64,000 bases of DNA from Streptomyces sp. RKND-216 (lineage in GTDB: Bacteria > Actinomycetota > Actinomycetes > Streptomycetales > Streptomycetaceae): assembly GCF_004795255.1 (NCBI RefSeq), contig NZ_SSBQ01000002.1:5304001-5368000 (forward strand), in the 5' to 3' direction. Positions within the stretch are counted from its first letter, which is position 1. Every line of letters begins with the position of its first letter. This document shows, in pieces, positions 52,553 to 60,185 of this stretch. Below the pieces are notes generated by a model that saw only the letters and a program-made list of their open reading frames with translations, ran no database searches and was not told where the DNA came from. A program made the translations under genes and the position numbers.

Positions 52553-53914
52553 ATGGACCGCCGAATCTTCGGGCTGGAGAACGAGTACGGCGTCACGTGT
52601 ACGTTCCGGGGACAGCGGCGTCTGTCCCCTGACGAAGTGGCGCGGTACCTCTTCCGCCGTGTCGTGTCATGGGGCCGGAGCAGCAACGTCTTTCTGCGCA
52701 ACGGCGCCCGCCTCTACCTGGACGTGGGCTCGCACCCGGAGTACGCCACGCCGGAGTGCGACAGCGTCACCGAACTGGTCACCCACGACAAATCCGGCGA
52801 GCGCATCCTCGAAGGTCTGCTCGTCGACGCCGAACGCCGCCTGCACGAGGAGGGCATCGCCGGCGACGTCTACCTGTTCAAGAACAACACCGACTCGGCG
52901 GGGAACTCCTACGGCTGCCACGAGAACTACCTGGTGGCCCGACACGGCGAGTTCTCGCGTCTCGCCGACGTTCTCATCCCCTTCCTGGTCACCCGTCAGC
53001 TGGTGTGCGGTGCGGGCAAGGTCCTGCAGACCCCGCGCGGCGCGGTCTACTGCGTGAGCCAGCGCGCCGAGCACATCTGGGAGGGCGTCAGCTCCGCGAC
53101 GACCCGCTCCCGGCCCATCATCAACACGCGCGACGAGCCGCACGCCGACGCCGAGCGCTACCGCCGCCTGCACGTCATCGTCGGCGACTCCAACATGTCG
53201 GAGACCACGACGCTGCTGAAGGTCGGCGCCACCGACCTGGTGCTGCGCATGATCGAGGCCGGCACCGTGATGCGCGACCTCACGCTGGAGAACCCGATCC
53301 GGGCGATCCGCGAGGTCAGCCACGACATCACCGGGCAGCGCAAGGTCCGGCTGGCCAGCGGCCGCGAGGCGTCCGCGCTGGAGGTGCAGCAGGAGTACTA
53401 CGAGAAGGCGGAGGACTTCTGCGAGCGGCGCGGTATCCGCACCGGCATGGTCGAGCAGGTCCTGGACCTGTGGGGGCGCACACTGGAGGCCGTGCGCTCC
53501 CAGGACCTGGACAAGGTCGGCACGGAGATCGACTGGGTGATGAAGTACAAGCTCCTGGAGCGGTACCGCGCGAAGAACAACATCACCATGTCGCACCCGC
53601 GGGTCGCGCAGATAGACCTCGCATACCACGACATCCACCGCCGTCGCGGCCTGTACTACCTCCTGGAGCGCAAGGGGCAGGCCGCCCGGATCTGCGACGA
53701 CCTGAAGATCTTCGAGGGCAAGTCGGTGCCGCCGCAGACGACCCGGGCGCGGCTGCGGGGCGACTTCATCCGGCGCGCCCAGGAGCAGCGCCGGGACTTC
53801 ACCGTCGACTGGGTGCACCTGAAGCTCAACGATCAGGCGCAGCGCACCGTACTGTGCAAGGACCCCTTCCGTTCGGTCGACGAGCGGGTGGAGAAGCTGA
53901 TCGCCGGAATGTGA
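52553..53914 (+). CDS. pafA: Pup-protein ligase PafA
   Basis: A 453-residue ligase that phosphorylates the C-terminal Glu of Pup and forms an isopeptide bond with substrate lysines. [15 protein letters not shown] is the Mg-ATP start, [14 protein letters not shown] holds the catalytic Asp57, and [20 protein letters not shown] and [20 protein letters not shown] are shared with Dop. The Dop-specific loop is absent, which distinguishes the two. The C-terminal ~70 residues form the small domain ([20 protein letters not shown]). It is separated from the rest of the proteasome genes by the LacI/MFS pair. Confidence 0.97.
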   Translation: MDRRIFGLENEYGVTCTFRGQRRLSPDEVARYLFRRVVSWGRSSNVFLRNGARLYLDVGSHPEYATPECDSVTELVTHDKSGERILEGLLVDAERRLHEEGIAGDVYLFKNNTDSAGNSYGCHENYLVARHGEFSRLADVLIPFLVTRQLVCGAGKVLQTPRGAVYCVSQRAEHIWEGVSSATTRSRPIINTRDEPHADAERYRRLHVIVGDSNMSETTTLLKVGATDLVLRMIEAGTVMRDLTLENPIRAIREVSHDITGQRKVRLASGREASALEVQQEYYEKAEDFCERRGIRTGMVEQVLDLWGRTLEAVRSQDLDKVGTEIDWVMKYKLLERYRAKNNITMSHPRVAQIDLAYHDIHRRRGLYYLLERKGQAARICDDLKIFEGKSVPPQTTRARLRGDFIRRAQEQRRDFTVDWVHLKLNDQAQRTVLCKDPFRSVDERVEKLIAGM

Positions 53915-53927
53915 CGGGCTCGTGATC

Positions 53928-53961
53928 GTGGGTGACGCGCCGGGTGAGGGGCGTCACCCAC
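53928..53961 (+). terminator. Terminator after pafA
   Basis: GTGGGTGACGC pairs with GCGTCACCCAC (11 bp, 12-base loop), 13 bases after the pafA stop. Confidence 0.7.
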
Positions 53962-54013
53962 GGCGGGCGTGATTCACCGTGTCGTGCGCCCCCGGGTGGT
54001 GCCGGCGGAGTCG

Positions 54014-54019
54014 TAGGCT
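54014..54019 (+). promoter_or_regulatory. Candidate -10 element (TAGGCT) for the FKBP lipoprotein gene
   Basis: TAGGCT lies just beyond the pafA terminator and 53 bases before the ATG of the FKBP lipoprotein gene. Confidence 0.35.
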
Positions 54020-54072
54020 GGGGTCTCGATGCCCGGCTCGTGCCGGGACCCCCTACCTCCAAGAGTGACCAC

Positions 54073-55014
54073 ATGACGCGCTCCACGACTGCCCGCCGCT
54101 TCGTCGCGGCCCTGGCCGTGCCCCTGCTCATCGCCTCGGCCGCCGCCTGCGGCGGTGACGACTCCGGGACGCCGGGCGCCGTGCCCGCCGTGTCCTGGGA
54201 GGACGGCAAGAAGAAGCCCGAGATCGAGGCCGGGGTCGGCGACCCGCCCGGGAAGCTCAAGGTCAAGGTCCTCGAGGAGGGCGACGGCCGCACGGTCCGG
54301 AAGGCGGACTTCATCACCGCCCACTACGCGGGGCAGACATGGAAGGGCAAGCCCTTCGACGACAGCTACCAGCGCAAGCTGCCGTCCGGTTTCCCGATCG
54401 GTACCGGCGGTGTCATCGAGGGCTGGGACAAGGGCCTCGTCGGGAAGACCGTCGGCAGCCGCGTCGAGCTGGTGATCCCGCCGGAGATGGCCTACGGCGA
54501 CAATCCGCCGCAGGGCAGCGCCATCGGCAAGGGCGACACGCTGGTATTCACCATCGACATCAAGGAATCGGTGCCGATGGCGCCGAAGGGCGAGGAGGTC
54601 CCGCAGGACGACTCCGCACTGCCCACGGTCGGCACCAACACCGACGCGAAGGCGCCGAAGGTCACCATCCCCGAGGACGCTCAGGCGCCCGGCGAGCTCG
54701 TCAGCCGGCCGATCATCGAGGGCACCGGCGAGAAGGTCACGGCCAAGGACACCGTCCTGGTCAACTACCGTGCCGTGGAGTGGAACAAGCCCGAGTCGGA
54801 GATCAGCACCTGGGAGGGCAACCCTGCGGCGCAGATGCCGCGCGGCCCGCAGGAGATCCCCGTCGGCCAGATGCCGGGCTGGGAGAAGGGCCTGGTCGGC
54901 CAGACCGTCGGCAGCCGGGTGCTGATCGTGGTGCCGAAGAGCGAGTTCCCCAAGGAGCAGCAGAAGCAGGCGAACGACGTGGTGATGGTCGTGGACATCA
55001 TGAAGGTCCAGTGA
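54073..55014 (+). CDS. FKBP-type peptidyl-prolyl isomerase lipoprotein with two FKBP domains
   Basis: A 313-residue exported foldase. The signal ends LLIASAAAC, with Cys26 lipidated; an Arg pair (ARRFVAAL) before the hydrophobic stretch may direct it to the Tat system encoded downstream. Domain 1 (residues ~60-170) is a canonical FKBP: VIEGWDKGLVGKTVGSRVEL, IPPEMAYGDNPPQGSAIGKG. Domain 2 (~210-313) is similar but degenerate (MPGWEKGLVGQTVGSRVLIV, with the AYG loop missing), so probably only domain 1 is catalytic. It catalyses cis-trans proline isomerisation outside the membrane. Confidence 0.9.
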   Translation: MTRSTTARRFVAALAVPLLIASAAACGGDDSGTPGAVPAVSWEDGKKKPEIEAGVGDPPGKLKVKVLEEGDGRTVRKADFITAHYAGQTWKGKPFDDSYQRKLPSGFPIGTGGVIEGWDKGLVGKTVGSRVELVIPPEMAYGDNPPQGSAIGKGDTLVFTIDIKESVPMAPKGEEVPQDDSALPTVGTNTDAKAPKVTIPEDAQAPGELVSRPIIEGTGEKVTAKDTVLVNYRAVEWNKPESEISTWEGNPAAQMPRGPQEIPVGQMPGWEKGLVGQTVGSRVLIVVPKSEFPKEQQKQANDVVMVVDIMKVQ

Positions 55015-55075
55015 TCACGCGTCTGCCACACTGGGACGGTTGTCAAGGACGGATTCGTTTCACAGGAGCAGTTTC

Positions 55076-55450
55076 GTGAGCATCGACAAGCCCGAGGTCG
55101 ACTTCCCCGAGGGCGAGCCCCCCGCCGACCTGGAGATCCGGGACCTCTGGGAGGGCGACGGCCCCGAGGCCAAGGCCGGGGACAACGTCTCCGTGCACTA
55201 CGTCGGCGTCTCCTTCTCCACCGGTGAGGAGTTCGACGCCAGCTGGAATCGCGGCAAGCCGCTGCAGTTCCAGCTCGGCGCCGGCCAGGTCATCGCCGGC
55301 TGGGACCGCGGCGTGCAGGGCATGAAGGTCGGCGGCCGGCGGCGGCTGACCATTCCCGCGCACCTCGCCTACGGCGACGCGGGCGCCGGCGGCGGTCGTA
55401 TCAAGCCGGGCGAGACGCTGATCTTCGTCTGCGACCTGGTCGCCGTCTGA
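55076..55450 (+). CDS. Cytosolic FKBP-type peptidyl-prolyl isomerase
   Basis: A 124-residue FKBP12-like protein without signal peptide (MSIDKPEVDFPEGEPPADLE). Active-site residues are in place: VSVHYVGVSF, GEEFDASWNRGKPLQFQLGA (Phe/Asp pocket), VIAGWDRGVQGMKVGGRRRL (Trp floor) and IPAHLAYGDAGAGGGRIKPG (AYG loop). It should isomerise X-Pro bonds and bind FK506-like macrolides. The GTG start is 61 bases after the FKBP lipoprotein gene and probably in its operon. A long hairpin follows. Confidence 0.93.
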   Translation: MSIDKPEVDFPEGEPPADLEIRDLWEGDGPEAKAGDNVSVHYVGVSFSTGEEFDASWNRGKPLQFQLGAGQVIAGWDRGVQGMKVGGRRRLTIPAHLAYGDAGAGGGRIKPGETLIFVCDLVAV

Positions 55451-55471
55451 GGACACCTCTCGTACGACCCT

Positions 55472-55499
55472 GTGGGTCCCCGCCGCGGCGGGGGCCCAC
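55472..55499 (+). terminator. Terminator between FKBP and pafB
   Basis: GTGGG/CCCAC encloses a fully self-complementary CCCCGCCGCGGCGGGG core. It is a strong stem, 21 bases after the FKBP stop. Confidence 0.65.
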
Positions 55500-55589
55500 G
55501 CGGCTTCCCGCGGTCCTTCGGCTTTGGTCCCACGCCCCGAAGAGCGGTACGTTCGTAGCCTCAAGTTGCATGAGAGAGGCAAGGGTTCC

Positions 55590-56564
55590 ATGGCGATTGC
55601 CAAGGCCGAGCGGCTGATGAACCTGGCGCTGTGCCTGCTGGGAGCCCGGCGTCCGCTGTCCAAGCGTGGACTGCGGGCGTCCATCGAGGCCTACCTCGAA
55701 GCGGCCGGCGACGACGCCTTCAACCGCATGTTCGAGCGCGACAAGGACGACCTGCGCGAGCTCGGCCTCGTCATCGACACCGTCGACAACCTCGACGGCG
55801 AGACCGGCTACCTCGCCCGCCGCGACAGCAACCGCCTGCCGCCCGTCACCCTGGACGCCGCCGAGGCCACCGCCCTCGGCCTCGCCGCCCGCGTCTGGCA
55901 GCAGGCCCGGCTCGCCGGAGCGGCCAGCGGAGCCCTGCACAAGCTTCGCGCCGCCGGCGGCATGCCGCAGGCCGACGAGGACGGCGGTTACGGCGACCTC
56001 CACCCGCACAGCACTCTCGAACCGCGCATCCCGGCCCGCGAGACCGCCTTCGAACCGCTGATGCTGGCCTGCCGCGACCGCCGCCTCGTCGTCTTCGACT
56101 ACCGGCGCTCCAACGCCGCCCGGCCCGAGCGACGCAGCGTCGAACCGTGGACCCTGGAGTGCTGGCGCGGCCACTGGTACCTGGCCGGGCACGACCGGGA
56201 CCGCGGCGCCGAACGTGTCTTCCGCCTCTCCCGCATCACCGGCCCCGTCCGCTCCCGGGCCGCCGCGTTCTCCGTGCCCGTCCCCGACCAGGTGACGGTG
56301 CGGGAGGCCGTGGAACGCTGGGCGGGTGAGTCCGCCACCGGCCGCGCCCGCATCCGGCTGCGCCGCGAGAGCGGCTACCCGCTGCGTGCCCGTGCGGTCG
56401 GCGAGATCAGGGAGACGGACGGCGGCTGGGACGAGCTGGAGATCCCGTACGGGCACGGACTCGACGCCTGGCTCGTCGAGTTCGGCCCGGACGTCGTCGT
56501 ACTGGAGCCCGCCGAGCTGCGGGCGGACGTGGTCGACCGGCTGCGCGCCGTCGCCAAGGGCTGA
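55590..56564 (+). CDS. pafB: WYL-domain transcriptional regulator PafB
   Basis: A 324-residue regulator. An N-terminal winged helix-turn-helix (AERLMNLALCLLGARRPLSK, DAFNRMFERDKDDLRELGLV) precedes a WYL domain (LVVFDYRRSN, then VEPWTLECWRGHWYLAGHDR) and a WCX C-terminal extension (GHGLDAWLVEFGPDVVVLEP). PafB and PafC form a heterodimer that, in mycobacteria, activates most LexA-independent DNA-damage genes, with the WYL domain sensing single-stranded DNA. The ATG follows GAGAGGCAAGGG. It is coupled to pafC by an 18-base spacer. It has no direct part in pupylation. Confidence 0.94.
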   Translation: MAIAKAERLMNLALCLLGARRPLSKRGLRASIEAYLEAAGDDAFNRMFERDKDDLRELGLVIDTVDNLDGETGYLARRDSNRLPPVTLDAAEATALGLAARVWQQARLAGAASGALHKLRAAGGMPQADEDGGYGDLHPHSTLEPRIPARETAFEPLMLACRDRRLVVFDYRRSNAARPERRSVEPWTLECWRGHWYLAGHDRDRGAERVFRLSRITGPVRSRAAAFSVPVPDQVTVREAVERWAGESATGRARIRLRRESGYPLRARAVGEIRETDGGWDELEIPYGHGLDAWLVEFGPDVVVLEPAELRADVVDRLRAVAKG

Positions 56565-56582
56565 GGGGAGTCGAGGAGAGAC

Positions 56583-57533
56583 GTGGCGACCAACGCCATC
56601 GACCAGACCCGGCGGATGCTGTCGCTGGTCACCTATCTGCGGGACCGGCCCGGCGCCCGCGTCGAGGACGTCGCCCGCGCCTTCGGCATCAGCGTCGACG
56701 AGCTGATCGGCGACCTGGACGTGCTGCCCATGTGCGGCACCAGCTTCCGGGGCGGCGACCTGCTGGAGATCGACACCGACGGCGAGCGGATCTGGTGGCG
56801 CAACGCCGACGATGTCGCCGAGCCGCTGCGGATCGCCGCCGACGAGGCCACCGCGCTGCTGGTCGCGGCCCGTGCGGTCGCTACCCTCCCCGGGTTGCGG
56901 GAGAGCGACCGGGAGGCGCTGCTGCGCGCGACCGCGAAGCTGGAGGCGGCGGCGGGGGAGAGCGCTGGCGCGAGCGCCCGGCTGTCGGTCACCTTCGAGT
57001 CCGAGGGTGGTGTCTTCGCCGACGTCGACCGGGCCATCGCCGAGCGCCGCCGGGTGTGGCTGCGGTACTACTCGCCCGCCCGGGACGAGCTCACCGAGCG
57101 GGAGATCGACCCCATCCGCCTCTTCGCCGTGGGACACACCTACGTTGAGGCCTGGTGCCGCCGCAGTGAGGCCCGGCGCACCTTCCGGCTCGACCGGGTC
57201 GCGGAGATCCGGCTGCTGGACGAGGCCGCCGACCCGCCGCCGATCACCCCCCGCGACCTGTCCGAGGGCTTGGTGCAGCCCGCCCCGGACGACCCGGAGG
57301 TCGTCGTCGAGGTTTCGCCCGGCGGCCGCTGGGTCGCCGAGTACTACCCGCACGACAGCGCCGAGGAGCTGCCCGACGGCGGCCTGCGGATCACCCTGCG
57401 CACCCCCGACCCCGCCTCGCTGCGGAGGCTGGCCCTGCGGCTCGGGCCGGACGGCCGCATCACCGCGCCGCGCGAGCTGGCCGAGAGCGCTCGGGAGGCC
57501 GCCCGCGCCGCGCTCGCGGCCTACGGCGAGTGA
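56583..57533 (+). CDS. pafC: WYL-domain transcriptional regulator PafC
   Basis: A 316-residue partner of PafB. The helix-turn-helix region is TRRMLSLVTYLRDRPGARVE with DVARAFGISVDELIGDLDVL. The WYL core is VWLRYYSPARDELTEREIDP with VGHTYVEAWCRRSEARRTFR, where the usual W-Y-L triad is varied. The WCX-like C-terminus reads GRWVAEYYPHDSAEELPDGG. GTG start with GAGGAGA upstream. The pair is conserved between the proteasome genes and tatAC in actinobacteria. Confidence 0.94.
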   Translation: MATNAIDQTRRMLSLVTYLRDRPGARVEDVARAFGISVDELIGDLDVLPMCGTSFRGGDLLEIDTDGERIWWRNADDVAEPLRIAADEATALLVAARAVATLPGLRESDREALLRATAKLEAAAGESAGASARLSVTFESEGGVFADVDRAIAERRRVWLRYYSPARDELTEREIDPIRLFAVGHTYVEAWCRRSEARRTFRLDRVAEIRLLDEAADPPPITPRDLSEGLVQPAPDDPEVVVEVSPGGRWVAEYYPHDSAEELPDGGLRITLRTPDPASLRRLALRLGPDGRITAPRELAESAREAARAALAAYGE

Positions 57534-57554
57534 CGCGGCACCGACCGGACGGAC

Positions 57555-57560
57555 TAGGCT
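57555..57560 (+). promoter_or_regulatory. Candidate -10 element (TAGGCT), leaderless start
   Basis: TAGGCT ends seven bases before the ATG of the small membrane protein gene. Confidence 0.4.
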
Positions 57561-57567
57561 CGCCCGC

Positions 57568-57759
57568 ATGCTGTGGCCGATGCTCTTCCTCGCGCTCGCC
57601 TTCGCCGGGACCGCCGTCCTGGGCGTCCTCGCCGTCCGCGTCGGCCTGGAGGTGCGGCGGTTCGCCCAGGCCGTCGGAGACGGCTCCGAGCGCATCGCCC
57701 GGGCCGCCGACGACCTGGAGCACGCGGCGGCCTCCTGCGGCCGGGGTCTTCGGCGGTAG
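57568..57759 (+). CDS. Small single-pass membrane protein
   Basis: A 63-residue protein. Residues ~3-25 (WPMLFLALAFAGTAVLGVLA) form one transmembrane helix, followed by an amphipathic cytoplasmic helix (RFAQAVGDGSERIARAADDL). The layout resembles TatB or small coiled proteins but lacks the FG hinge, so I do not call it Tat. A -10-like element sits seven bases before the ATG. It occupies the gap between pafC and tatA. Function unknown. Confidence 0.6.
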   Translation: MLWPMLFLALAFAGTAVLGVLAVRVGLEVRRFAQAVGDGSERIARAADDLEHAAASCGRGLRR

Positions 57760-57925
57760 GCTTGGTAGCTGCTGCCGCTCCGGTCGCGGCCCGGAAGGTG
57801 GAGGATGCACGGGCATTGCCCCGTGTTCACTCCTCAGGGTTACGATCGTGCGCAGCAGACCAGCCAGTCCGACGCATACGGCAGGCAACAGGACACACGC
57901 TGTCCCCGCGAGAAGGTAGTGAGAC

Positions 57926-58216
57926 ATGCCCAACCTGAGGCCCATGGAGATCGTGCTGATCGTACTGGTCATCCTGCTGCTGTTCGGGGCCAAGAAGCTT
58001 CCGGACATGGCCCGGTCCCTCGGCAAGTCGGCCCGCATCCTCAAGAGTGAGGCCAAGGCCATGAAGAAGGACGGCGGCGACGGCGGCGGTGACGGCGACA
58101 AGGACGGCAACGCCGAGGCGCAGCAGCCCGCGCCCAAGACGATCCAGGCGGCACCCGGCGACGTCAGCAGCTCGCGCCCGGTGAACGAGCAGGCCAAGCA
58201 GTCCCAGCAGAACTGA
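57926..58216 (+). CDS. tatA: Sec-independent protein translocase subunit TatA
   Basis: A 96-residue pore-forming subunit. The transmembrane helix [20 protein letters not shown] ends in the FGAKKLP hinge, then the amphipathic helix [20 protein letters not shown] and a charged unstructured tail rich in Gly/Asp and Gln. TatA oligomers form the passage for folded Arg-Arg signal proteins. It is 56 bases upstream of tatC; tatB is encoded elsewhere in streptomycetes. Confidence 0.96.
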   Translation: MPNLRPMEIVLIVLVILLLFGAKKLPDMARSLGKSARILKSEAKAMKKDGGDGGGDGDKDGNAEAQQPAPKTIQAAPGDVSSSRPVNEQAKQSQQN

Positions 58217-58272
58217 CCCCCGGCAGCCTGCACGGTCGTCCGTGCGGCACAACTGACTGACGAGGACACGGG

Positions 58273-59217
58273 TTGCTCAAGTCCGCCCGCAAGCAGGGTA
58301 ATCAGCCGAAGGATCCCGAGGGGCGGATGCCCCTCGTGGAGCATCTGCGGGAGCTGCGGAACCGCCTGATGAAGGCGGTCCTGGCGATCCTGGCCGTGAC
58401 CGTCCTCGGCATGGTCTTCTACGAGCAGGTCGCGGACTTCCTCACCGAGCCGATGCTGGACCGCATCGGCTGTGAGGACGGTTTCGGCGCGTCGGCGACT
58501 CGTGAGGCCTGCGCGAACCTCACGATCAACGGCCTGGTCGGACCCTTCACGGTCATGCTGAAGATCGCCCTGACCGTCGGCGTCGTCCTCGCCTCGCCGG
58601 TCTGGCTCTACCAGTTCTGGGGCTTTCTGGCGCCCGGCCTCCACCGTCACGAGAAGAAGTACGCCGGAGCCTTCGTCTGCACCGGCGTCCCCCTCTTCCT
58701 GGCGGGCGCCTACGTCGCCTACCTGATCCTGCCCACCGCGGCCGAAGCGCTCATCGGATTCACGCCCCAAGGCGCGAACAACCTCATCGACCTGGGGGAG
58801 TTCGTCGACATCATCGCGCGTCTGGTGCTCGTCTTCGGCCTCGCCTTCGAGCTGCCCCTCGTCCTGGTCATGATGAACATGGGTGGGCTCGTCACGGGCC
58901 GGCAAATGCTCGGCTGGTGGCGCATCATGGTCGTCTGCATCACGGTCTTCTCCGCCGTCGCCACCCCGACCGGCGACCCGCTCACCATGGGGGCACTCGC
59001 CGCGCCGATCGTGCTGCTCTACTTCGGCGCCGTCGGTGTCGCCCTGCTCAACGACCGGCGGCGCGAGCGGAACGATCCGTACCGTGGCCTGGACGACGAC
59101 GAGGCGTCGGAGCTGGACCACGCGCCGGAGCCGGTCGCCGCCGCAGCACCGTTGCGCGACGACACTCCGGATGCGGGCGACGACCGCCGTCCCGACGGTT
59201 ACGGCGACGCCACCTGA
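58273..59217 (+). CDS. tatC: Sec-independent protein translocase subunit TatC
   Basis: A 314-residue twin-arginine signal receptor with six helices. MPLVEHLRELRNRLMKAVLA is the conserved cytoplasmic N-terminus that, with the first loop Glu, contacts the RR motif. WLYQFWGFLAPGLHRHEKKY is the F-x-x-P-x-L-x-x-x-E region, and FGLAFELPLVLVMMNMGGLV carries the conserved Glu of helix 4. A longer acidic cytoplasmic tail follows (LDDDEASELDHAPEPVAAAA). The start is TTG, the only codon that fits the N-terminus. Confidence 0.95.
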   Translation: MLKSARKQGNQPKDPEGRMPLVEHLRELRNRLMKAVLAILAVTVLGMVFYEQVADFLTEPMLDRIGCEDGFGASATREACANLTINGLVGPFTVMLKIALTVGVVLASPVWLYQFWGFLAPGLHRHEKKYAGAFVCTGVPLFLAGAYVAYLILPTAAEALIGFTPQGANNLIDLGEFVDIIARLVLVFGLAFELPLVLVMMNMGGLVTGRQMLGWWRIMVVCITVFSAVATPTGDPLTMGALAAPIVLLYFGAVGVALLNDRRRERNDPYRGLDDDEASELDHAPEPVAAAAPLRDDTPDAGDDRRPDGYGDAT

Positions 59218-59222
59218 CGCGC

Positions 59223-59228
59223 TAGTGT
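59223..59228 (+). promoter_or_regulatory. Candidate -10 element (TAGTGT), leaderless start
   Basis: TAGTGT ends seven bases before the GTG of the lipid-kinase gene, immediately after the tatC stop. Confidence 0.3.
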
Positions 59229-59235
59229 CCGGCGG

Positions 59236-60144
59236 GTGACCAGCGAGATCACCCTCCTCGTGAACCCGACCGCCGGACGCGGCCGCGGAGCGCAGGCCGC
59301 GCAGCCCGCTGCCGACGCGCTGCGCGGCGCCGGCTTCTCCGTCCGCACCGTCGTCGGCGTCGACGCCCCCGACGCGCTGCGCCGCGCCCGGGAGGCCGTC
59401 GCCGAGGGGACGGGCGCCCTCATCGCCGTCGGCGGCGACGGCATGGCCAACCTCGCGCTCCAGGCCGTCGCGGGCACCGACACGCCGCTGGGGGTGGTCG
59501 CCGTGGGCACCGGCAACGACTTCGCCCGCGCCACCGGCCTGCCCGTGCGGGACCCGGACGCGGCCGGTCGCCTCTTCGCCGACGCCCTCAAGGCGGGCCG
59601 GACCCGGCCTGTCGACCTGGGCCGGGTCACCTGCGCCGACGGTACGGAACGCCTGTTCGGATGCGTGCTTGCCTCCGGGTTCGACTCCCGCGTCAACGAC
59701 CGGGCGAACCGGATGCGGTGGCCCACCGGACCCCGCCGCTACGACCTGGCTATGCTCGCCGAACTCGCCGCGCTCCGTCCCGTCCGCTACCGGCTCACCC
59801 TCGACGACGGCCCGCCGCAGGAGGTCGCCGCCACCCTGGTCGCCGTGGGCAACGGGCCCAGCTACGGCGGCGGCATGCGGATCTGCGCCGACGCCGCGCT
59901 CGACGACGGCCTCCTCGACGTCACCGTGGTGGGGGAGTGCAGCCGCACCACCCTGCTCCGGGTCTTCCCCCGTGTCTACAAGGGCACCCACCTGAGCCAC
60001 CCCTCGGTCACCGTCCACCGGGTGCGCTCCCTCACCCTGGAGGCCGAGGGCGTCACAGGGTACGCCGACGGGGAGCCCGCGGGCGCGCTGCCGCTCACGG
60101 TCCAGAGCATGCCCAGCGCCGCGCGCCTCCTGCTGCCGCAATAG
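59236..60144 (+). CDS. Diacylglycerol kinase family lipid kinase
   Basis: A 302-residue DagK/YegS-type kinase. ITLLVNPTAGRGRG is the N-terminal nucleotide-binding strand, IAVGGDGMANLALQ the GGDG catalytic loop, and GVVAVGTGNDFARATGLPVR the GTxNDFA motif. GNGPSYGGGMRICADAALDD then GLLDVTVVGE gives the D-G-x-L/D metal residues of the C-terminal domain. It phosphorylates diacylglycerol or a related lipid to recycle it into phospholipid synthesis; the exact acceptor is not determined. GTG start. Confidence 0.9.
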   Translation: MTSEITLLVNPTAGRGRGAQAAQPAADALRGAGFSVRTVVGVDAPDALRRAREAVAEGTGALIAVGGDGMANLALQAVAGTDTPLGVVAVGTGNDFARATGLPVRDPDAAGRLFADALKAGRTRPVDLGRVTCADGTERLFGCVLASGFDSRVNDRANRMRWPTGPRRYDLAMLAELAALRPVRYRLTLDDGPPQEVAATLVAVGNGPSYGGGMRICADAALDDGLLDVTVVGECSRTTLLRVFPRVYKGTHLSHPSVTVHRVRSLTLEAEGVTGYADGEPAGALPLTVQSMPSAARLLLPQ

Positions 60145-60185
60145 ATCGATCGCTGTCGGGGGTGGCCGGTAGGCTCGGGAGCACG

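Noticed and set aside
57568..57759. TatB identity for the small membrane protein
   Set aside because: It lacks the FG-type hinge and Pro of TatA/TatB proteins, and streptomycete tatB lies elsewhere.
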